64,000 nucleotides of DNA from Buddleja alternifolia. Lineage: Eukaryota; Streptophyta; Magnoliopsida; Lamiales; Scrophulariaceae. Position numbers and translations under genes: made by a program. Location: assembly GCA_019426215.1 (NCBI GenBank), contig CM033400.1, positions 25,652,568 to 25,716,567 on the forward strand, given 5' to 3'. Positions 57,933 through 64,000 of this stretch are shown one piece after another. The notes below the pieces were generated by a model, which was given only the letters and a program-made list of their open reading frames with translations, ran no database searches and had not been told where the DNA came from. How positions within the stretch are numbered: position 1 is the stretch's first letter; the number at the start of each line of letters is the position of its first letter.

Positions 57933-58426
57933 CCCTCACTCTCACTCTCACTATCACTACATCTCACTCTCTCTCTCTCTCAACTCTCTCACCACCACCA
58001 CCACCACCACCACCACCACCATCACCACCACCACCACCACCACCACCTCCACCATCGCGAGACCACCGTCCGCCACCCCCCTAGATCTCTTTTTCTCTCT
58101 CTAGATATCTACCCCTCTCTCTCGGTTTTTCTCTCTCTCTCTCTCTCTCAACTCTCTCACCACCACCACCACCACCACCACCACCACCATCACCACCATC
58201 CGCCGCCCCCCTCCCGTTTTCCCTCTCTCTCTCGGTTTTTCTCTCTCTCTCTCGGTTTTTCTCTCTCTCTCTCGGTTTTGCTCTCTCTCTCTCGGTTTTT
58301 CTCTCTCTCTCTCTCTACCACCGCCGCCGCCGCCGCCGACCTCCGCCGCCGCTGCCCCTGCCGCCCACCTCCGCTTCCGCCGCCGTGGTCCATTTAGTTT
58401 TGGTATTTTCTTTTAGATAAATATAA

Positions 58427-58457
<31 letters not shown>

Positions 58458-58640
58458 TAGAGTATGTATAGATGTATGTATATGTGGGTGTATGCATATA
58501 TGAGTGTATGTATATATATTTGTGTATGTGTGCTTGTATTTGTGTATATGTGGGTGTATGCATATATGAGTGTATGTATATATATTTGTGTATGTGTGCG
58601 TGTATTTGTGTATGTGTGGGTGTATAAAAAATTTAAGGGA
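57933..58640 (+). repeat. Low-complexity block in the CACTA 5' region
   Basis: CT-rich stretches, two CAC/CCA microsatellites (about 57988-58048 and 58158-58200), each preceded by CTCTCTCAACTCTCTCACC, tandem CTCTCTCTCTCGGTTTT units (58213-58315), a CCG repeat (58318-58345), a TA/CA run (58428-58457) and a minisatellite of about 64 bp (58463-58625, just over two units). Long frames here are poly-His or poly-Ser and are rejected as genes. It probably serves as leader or promoter DNA of the element. Confidence 0.7.
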
Positions 58641-59087
58641 ACTAGGAATTTGACTGAATTTAGTATTAATTTTAGTTAGTCGGGTGTTAATTCCGTTTGA
58701 TTTGAGATTAAATTGTGGTTATTTGGTGGTTTAGGGTACATTGATCCAACTGGTGATCTATATTTATACTTAGTTGCTGAAAATATAATGTTTTATCTAT
58801 AGTTTTATGTGATTTATGTGATCCGACTGGTGATCAATATTTGTAGTTGCTGAAAATATAATTAATTAAGATTGAAATTGGATTTTAGCGGATCGTCAGA
58901 TTCGAATTTTGTTGGATTCAACCTACCCGGGTGAAGATTAAGTCGAGAACTTGGTAGTAATTTTTGCGTTGTTACTCTGCTGAATTTTTTCTAGAATAAT
59001 GGGAAATAAATTAAAATACAAATTATTTAATTAATTTAACTATCAACTGATGATAAAATTGTTTAATTTGATTAATTCAGAATCAAA
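58641..59087 (+). promoter_or_regulatory. Region upstream of TNP2
   Basis: AT-rich DNA. The block around 58626-58738 resembles the block at 62474-62580, which lies before the second gene. A short partial copy of the TNP2 start (GGATTTTAGCGGATCGT near 58881, versus GGATTTTAGCAGATCGT at 59100) is also present. Upstream exons are possible but not demonstrable. Confidence 0.4.
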
Positions 59088-62000
59088 ATGGATCGAAGTT
59101 GGATTTTAGCAGATCGTATGTCGGAACAGTATGAGAAAGGTGTGAAAGAGTTCATAAAGTTTGCGGTTGACCATGCACCAGATCGAACTAGGATCACTTG
59201 CCCGTGTTTACGTTGTTGTTTTGGAAAGAGAATTAGTCCACGTGAGTTGGAAGATCATTTGGTGTGTAATGGAATTGATAAAAGCTACAAACGTTGGACA
59301 AGACACGGTGAAAGCAGTGTCCCGTTGGATGATTTGGGTGGTACATCATATCCATCACACGATTTCAACATGAATGATTATGAGCCTGATCGTTTGGAGG
59401 AGATGACAAATGTGATTGAGGAGGATTTGCGAAATTGTCCTAAAATGTTTGACAATTTGACAAGTGATTCAAAGACACCACTGTATAGTGGTAGTAAATT
59501 CACGAGATTGAAAACAGTTCTTAACCTATACAAGTTAAAAGCCAACAATGGGTGGAGTGATAAGAGTTTCACAGACTTGCTTGGTTTATTAAAAAGCATG
59601 CTACCTGAGGATAATGTGTTACCTAATCGTACTTATGAGGCTAAACGGATGTTAACCTCAATTGGCATGGGATATGAGAGGATACATGCGTGTCTCAATG
59701 ATTGCGTATTATTTAGAATTGACTATGCATCATTGAAGGCCTGTCCAAAATGTGGCGCCTCACGGTACAAGAAGAATGGATCTACGCCTGTCAAAACCAT
59801 GTGGTATTTGCCTATAATACCACGATTTAAACGCATGTACAGTAGTAAAGAGTTAGCCAAGGACTTGACATGGCATGCTGATAGAAGGTTTGAAGAAAGG
59901 ATTGAAGATGACAAGATTCGACATCCCTCAGATTCTCCTCAATGGAAAAAGATTGATGATGATTTCCCTGAATTTGGTGAAGAATCAAGAAACCTGCGCC
60001 TTGTATTGGCTACAGATGGCATGAACCCTCATGGCTTGCAAAGCAGCTCACATAGTACATGGCCGGTGATTTTGATGATCTACAACCTTCCCCCATCGCG
60101 ATGCATGAAGCGAGAGCATATAATGATGCCTATACTCATTTCTGGGCCGAAACAACCTGGAAATGATATAGATGTCTACTTGACCCCTTTAATTGAGGAT
60201 TTGAAGGTGTTGTGGGACACCGGTGTTCAAGTATATGACGGGTTGAGAGAAGAAAATTTTAATCTCAGAGTCATGTTATTTGGAACAATCAATGATTTTC
60301 CGGCAAGAGCAAACCTCGAGGGATATGGTGTACATGGCCAATGTGGATGCCCCATATGTGTGAAGAGTACAGATCAATATCGATTGACACACTCCCAGAA
60401 ATATGCATTCCAAGGGCATCGGAGATGGCTAAATCGGAACCATCGATATCGTCGGTGGAAGAAAGCTTTCAATGGGAATATAGAAGAAGGTCGAGCTCCT
60501 AAGTGCTTAACTGGTGAAGAAGTGTTTGAAAATGTAAGAGACTTGGAGGTTAAATTTGGAAAGACTTTTGCATGTGGCCTTGCAAAAACTGGGTGGAAAA
60601 AAAAGTCAATTTTCTTTGAGTTGCCGTATTGGACGTCTTTACATGTTAGACATTTTCTCGATATAATGCATATTGAGAAAAATGTATTTGATAGCGTCAT
60701 TGGAACACTTCTAAATGTGCCCGGAAAGACAAAAGATGGCGTAAAGGCACGGTTAGACTTGGTTGAAATGAAGATAAGAGGAAAATTGACACCAACAAAT
60801 AAGGGGAAACGTACTTATTTGCCTCCAGCAGCTCACACTCTAGCCAGGAAAGAAAAAATTGCATTATGTGAGTTTCTTAATGGAGTGAAAGTTCCAGAAG
60901 GGTATTCTTCAAACATTAGCAGTCTTGTATCAATGAAGGATTTGAAGCTAAAACACTTGAAGACTCACGATTGTCATGTAATCATGGATCATTTGCTACC
61001 AATTGCTATACGGGCCATTTTGCCAAAAAAGGTGAGAGACACGATAACTAAATTGTGTTTCTTCTTCAAAGCAATGTGGAGCAAGGTGTTTGATCCTGAG
61101 CAATTTCCTGCACTTCAAAAACAAATTGTCATCACTTTGTGTGAGCTTGAAATGTATTTTCCACCTGCTTTTTTTGATATAATGACTCATCTACCCATTC
61201 ACTTGGTTAGAGAGACTCAACTATGTGGACCGGCTTTTATGAGATCTATGTATCCGGCTGAGCGTTATATGAAGGTATTGAAAGGCTACGTGAAAAATCG
61301 TAGTCGACCGGAAGGTTGCATTGTTGAACGGTACATAGTTGATGAAGCCATTACATTTTGCACAGAGTATCTGACAGATTCTAATGTTGCAGAGCTCCCA
61401 AAGTCTCATGTTGTGGGAGGGGGAACAGAAGGAGTCGGATTAATGGGAAAACAATTAGCTAGTGTTCATATTACACAAAGGGATCAGGCACACCTATATG
61501 TGCTCCACAACACCGATGAGGTTGACCCATATGTTGAAGAGCATAAGAACCAACTTAGGAGATTCAATCCAATTAAAAATGAGAGTTGGATTTCAAGAGA
61601 GCATAATAAGAGTTTCATCGATTGGTTCCGAAAGCATTTTGAAGAAAAACAGAAAGAGAATCCACAGCTTTCAGTTTCAGATAAATTGACACGGCTGTCG
61701 ATGGGTCCGGACAGACTAGTATTTTGTTATTCAGGTTATCGTATCAATGGTCGCACATTCTATACAAAAGACCAAGACGAACGAAGTACAATGCAGAATA
61801 GTGGTGTGAGTCTTGTAGCTCAAGCAATGCATATCTCAAGTGCGAAAGATAATAATCCTATCTATGCCGATTTATCATATTACGGGGTGATTGAACGTAT
61901 ATGGGAGCTTGATTATAGTTGGTTTCGGGTGCCTGTATTTGGGTGTAGGTGGGTTGACAATAAACATGGTGTCGATAATAGTGAAATAGGCTTCACTCGA

Positions 62001-62369
62001 GTAGACCTTGAAAGAGTGGGATACAAAGATGAACCTTTCATTTTAGCGTCACAAGCTAAACAAGTATTTTTTGTTACCGATCCTATTGATAAGAGGTGGT
62101 CCATTGTTTTATCGGCAAACAAAAATACATGTATTGAAGGTGATTATGAAGAAAGTGAAGATGATGGAGAAAACCCTATCTCCTTAGGTGATTCACAATC
62201 AATTGATAGTGACGATGACTTGGATATAAGTGATGATGAATTGTATATGCGTCAAGATCACCAAGAGGGGATATGGATTAATCCGTCAGTTCGTCGCCGT
62301 ACTAAAAAAAATGGTCGTACCGATGGGAAGCAAAAGACTGCTAAGCCAACGACAAAAAGAAAACGATGA
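59088..62369 (+). CDS. CACTA (En/Spm) TNP2-like transposase
   Basis: A single open frame of 1093 codons, with a first ATG at 59088 that gives the usual MDRSWI start. An N-terminal transposase-associated domain (about 1-78; CPCLRCCFGKR) is followed by the TNP2 core (about 165-560): PKCGASRY, ATDGMNPHG near 308-316 (likely first catalytic Asp), CGCPICVKS, and HFLDIMHIEKNVFDSV near 520 (further conserved Asp). Then a DUF4218-like region (about 627-760, YPAERYMKVLKGYVKNRSRP) and a DUF4216-like region (about 930-1008, WFRVPVFGCRW). An acidic tail and a basic C-terminus (TTKRKR) suggest nuclear import. Expected role: cut at the CACTA ends together with the TNPA-like partner. No stop or shift was seen. 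Domain limits are approximate. Confidence 0.93.
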   Translation: MDRSWILADRMSEQYEKGVKEFIKFAVDHAPDRTRITCPCLRCCFGKRISPRELEDHLVCNGIDKSYKRWTRHGESSVPLDDLGGTSYPSHDFNMNDYEPDRLEEMTNVIEEDLRNCPKMFDNLTSDSKTPLYSGSKFTRLKTVLNLYKLKANNGWSDKSFTDLLGLLKSMLPEDNVLPNRTYEAKRMLTSIGMGYERIHACLNDCVLFRIDYASLKACPKCGASRYKKNGSTPVKTMWYLPIIPRFKRMYSSKELAKDLTWHADRRFEERIEDDKIRHPSDSPQWKKIDDDFPEFGEESRNLRLVLATDGMNPHGLQSSSHSTWPVILMIYNLPPSRCMKREHIMMPILISGPKQPGNDIDVYLTPLIEDLKVLWDTGVQVYDGLREENFNLRVMLFGTINDFPARANLEGYGVHGQCGCPICVKSTDQYRLTHSQKYAFQGHRRWLNRNHRYRRWKKAFNGNIEEGRAPKCLTGEEVFENVRDLEVKFGKTFACGLAKTGWKKKSIFFELPYWTSLHVRHFLDIMHIEKNVFDSVIGTLLNVPGKTKDGVKARLDLVEMKIRGKLTPTNKGKRTYLPPAAHTLARKEKIALCEFLNGVKVPEGYSSNISSLVSMKDLKLKHLKTHDCHVIMDHLLPIAIRAILPKKVRDTITKLCFFFKAMWSKVFDPEQFPALQKQIVITLCELEMYFPPAFFDIMTHLPIHLVRETQLCGPAFMRSMYPAERYMKVLKGYVKNRSRPEGCIVERYIVDEAITFCTEYLTDSNVAELPKSHVVGGGTEGVGLMGKQLASVHITQRDQAHLYVLHNTDEVDPYVEEHKNQLRRFNPIKNESWISREHNKSFIDWFRKHFEEKQKENPQLSVSDKLTRLSMGPDRLVFCYSGYRINGRTFYTKDQDERSTMQNSGVSLVAQAMHISSAKDNNPIYADLSYYGVIERIWELDYSWFRVPVFGCRWVDNKHGVDNSEIGFTRVDLERVGYKDEPFILASQAKQVFFVTDPIDKRWSIVLSANKNTCIEGDYEESEDDGENPISLGDSQSIDSDDDLDISDDELYMRQDHQEGIWINPSVRRRTKKNGRTDGKQKTAKPTTKRKR

Positions 62370-62829
62370 AAGGTATTAGAATTTATTTCATAATTGTATG
62401 ATAGACTTCTTTCAATATTTATACTTAGTTGCTAGAAAATTTATATTCTTGAGATTTGCCAATTTTTGTGGAAAATTTAAGGGAAATAGGGGTTGATTGA
62501 TTTTAAGGTTAATTTGGTTTAGCTGGGGGTTAATTATGTTTAATTGAGGATTAAATTTTGTTTATTTTGTGGTTTAGGATAATTTTGTTTATTTTGTGAT
62601 TTATTACTTCTATTTGAAATTTATTATTGCCAAATGAATCTGCCAAATTTATATGAAGATAACTTCTGTATTTATTACGTCTATTTGAAATTTATTATTG
62701 CCAAATGAATCTGCCAAATTTATATGAAGATAACTTCTGTATTTATTACGTCTATTTGAAATTTATTATTGCCAAATGAATCTGCCAAATTTATATGAAT
62801 CTAACTTCTGTATTATTTGTCTTTTGTAG
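62370..62829 (+). promoter_or_regulatory. Segment between the two CACTA genes
   Basis: AT-rich with a 71 bp tandem repeat and a block similar to the region before TNP2. It ends in TTTGTCTTTTGTAG, a likely 3' splice site just before the second gene. In En/Spm the two proteins come from one spliced transcript; this layout would permit that. Confidence 0.4.
62601..62814. repeat. 71 bp tandem repeat, three copies
   Basis: Units starting TATTTGAAATTTATTATTGC recur at 62611, 62682 and 62753 with almost no differences, so the expansion is recent. Confidence 0.95.
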
Positions 62830-62833
62830 GTCG

Positions 62834-64000
62834 ATGGCTTCAAATCCTGATGGTAGTTTTCCCGACGATGATGTATATGGATCAGATAGCGGTCATGAGA
62901 AGGACATACGGAGAGGTGTCTCTGCTATGAAAAAAGTTGTCAATGCCAGAAGTAAAGGCATAAGGCTACCTGTCGGCTGGAATGACAGAGGTCAGCCAAT
63001 TAACCCCAACAAATCAATATTTGTTGGGTATATAGGCGTGCAGGTTCGGCAGAAGGTGTCGATTGCCATTAGTACTTGGCGCAAAGTCCCGTCAGCAACA
63101 AAAAAAAACATTTGGGATGAGATGAAGGTAATTTGGATATTATCTTATTTGTAAGTGTTAATGTATTATCATATTCTCTAAATTATAATTTTATATATAC
63201 TTTATTGTTTGTTTTTTGTAGTTGGCGTTTGATATTGACGAAAGTCGACAAAAGTACGTACTAGCAGAAGCTGGGAGGCTAGCACGTAACTTCAGGAGCT
63301 ACATAAGCAGAAAGTATGTGCGAGATGATGATGGAAACGTTAATGTCAACCCACCTCCACAATATGAGATATCCCAAGCCGATTGGGCGGCATTTTTAGA
63401 GGTTCGCTTAGGTGAACCTTGGCAGGTAGCTAGTCATTTTAATTTACAGTTTCATTTGTTGGTTATTGCGTTTATATTTAGCTAATAATTTGATAATGTA
63501 ATAAACAGAAAATAAGCATTGACAATCAGGAAAGAGCAAAGAACCCTGAATATCCTTACCGGAAAGGGAGTTTTGGAGATGCTGTTGTGGAGCAAATGGA
63601 GGTATGTAGTTCATTTAGCAGTGAATCCTTACAATTTTTTTAATAATAATTCTATGTTAATGCATACATATATTTTTTAATGAAAATACAGATAAATAAA
63701 AGAAGGGATACGGGATCCGATTGTACAGAAGAGTGGTGAATGAAATGGTGAGTTATTGGCAATTTTAGCTCTATTAATTGTTTTATTGAAATACTATTAA
63801 AAGCACAAGGTTCACTATTTTTTTTAATTTTTAAAAATATATCATTACAGGAGAGCATTTCACAAGAGAGCACTAGCCATAGTGGAACTTACACGAGTCG
63901 AGATGACCTATTGGCTAAAGCTATTAAAAGGAAAGAGCATCCGGGTCGCGTTAGGGGTGTTGGCTTTGGGGTCTCACAAAGAGACTATTTTAAGGATCCA
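62834..64000 (+). CDS. TNPA/Ptta-like CACTA protein, spliced, incomplete at window end
   Basis: Start MASNPDGSFPDDDVYG at 62834. Predicted exons: 62834-63127, 63222-63425, 63509-63601, about 63703-63747 (3' site uncertain by three bases), and 63851 onward. All introns are GT-AG, 80-105 bp, phase 0, and the spliced frame stays open. Exon 1 has SFPDDDVYGSDSGHEKD, then IRLPVGWNDRGQPINP; exon 2 DIDESRQKYVLAEAGRLARN; exon 3 RKGSFGDAVVEQME; exon 5 KEHPGRVRGVGFGVSQRDYF. These match the plant transposase family Ptta/En/Spm (PF03004) as recalled. Expected role: DNA-binding partner acting on subterminal repeats. A frame in exon 4 using an upstream AG (63691) would hit a TGA, so the downstream AG is preferred. 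Confidence 0.85.

Larger units (their letters stand above)
57574..64000 (+). mobile_element. Apparently autonomous CACTA element, right end beyond the window
   Basis: It starts CACTACCACAAAAAAGTCCT. Its next 28 bases match the small CACTA element at 51720 with one change. Layout: terminal and subterminal repeats to about 57930, simple-sequence and T-rich DNA to about 58640, TNP2 transposase gene, an inter-genic segment, then a TNPA/Ptta-like gene open to the window end. The presumed 3 bp target is ATT (57571-57573); the other copy cannot be seen. No stop codon interrupts either gene in view. Confidence 0.85.

Noticed and set aside
57723..58397. 224-codon plus frame with long His runs in the CACTA 5' region
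   Set aside because: It is made of palindromic subterminal repeats, CAC microsatellites and CT repeats, without conserved protein sequence.
1..64000. CRISPR arrays, bacterial operons, rRNA genes
   Set aside because: No regular repeat-spacer arrays or rRNA-like sequence; content is plainly plant nuclear transposon DNA.

Overview
The window is gene-poor nuclear DNA of a flowering plant, probably a eudicot (inferred). It is almost entirely transposable elements: Ty1/copia elements of several lineages, including Sirevirus-like ones, Tat/Athila-type Ty3/gypsy remains, CACTA, MULE, hAT and Tourist-like DNA elements, and tRNA-derived SINEs. No intact host gene is visible. The only recognisable host sequence is a beta-tubulin 5' fragment carried inside a small CACTA element. 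Names such as S1, S2, S3, A, D, BC and E are labels used only here.

Layout. 1-9.2 kb: AT-rich DNA with a Tat-type LTR piece, a Tourist-like MITE (TSD TAA), a 1.19 kb non-autonomous MULE (9 bp TSD), a SINE (16 bp TSD), an 846 bp hAT-like element (8 bp TSD) and a second SINE-like unit. About 9.2-14.2 kb: 3' half of a Tat-lineage element on +, with an antisense ORF split by a 1.86 kb solo LTR (TSD GTCGC). 14.2-16.5 kb: little recognisable, except a G-rich island.

16.5-37.7 kb is a nested stack. An old copia element D (minus) is split by A (plus, TSD TGCTC), a gag-protease element without integrase or RT. The 3' LTR of A is split by copia element BC (minus, TSD GCAAA/GCAGA) and by a Tat-type solo LTR. 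The 5' LTR of BC is in turn interrupted by Sirevirus-like S1 (minus), whose left end is lost. 37.7-40.3 kb holds Tat 3' sequence and a 374 bp near-perfect palindrome of LTR ends. 40.5-50.4 kb is Sirevirus-like S2 (minus). 50.4-56.1 kb is copia element E (plus), interrupted by a CACTA element carrying the tubulin fragment and by a MITE. 56.1-57.6 kb is Sirevirus-like S3 (minus). From 57.6 kb to the window end lies an apparently intact CACTA element with a 1093-codon TNP2 transposase and an intron-containing TNPA/Ptta-like gene.

How the parts relate. S1 and S2 have the Sirevirus order gag, protease, integrase, RT, RNase H, then a third ORF in the usual env-like position. That ORF sits behind a non-coding segment that looks like a plant promoter and 5' UTR, and in S2 it has intron-like interruptions. 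The large CACTA element and the tubulin-carrying one share terminal sequence and may be an autonomous/non-autonomous pair. All protein and family assignments were made by eye; no searches were run.
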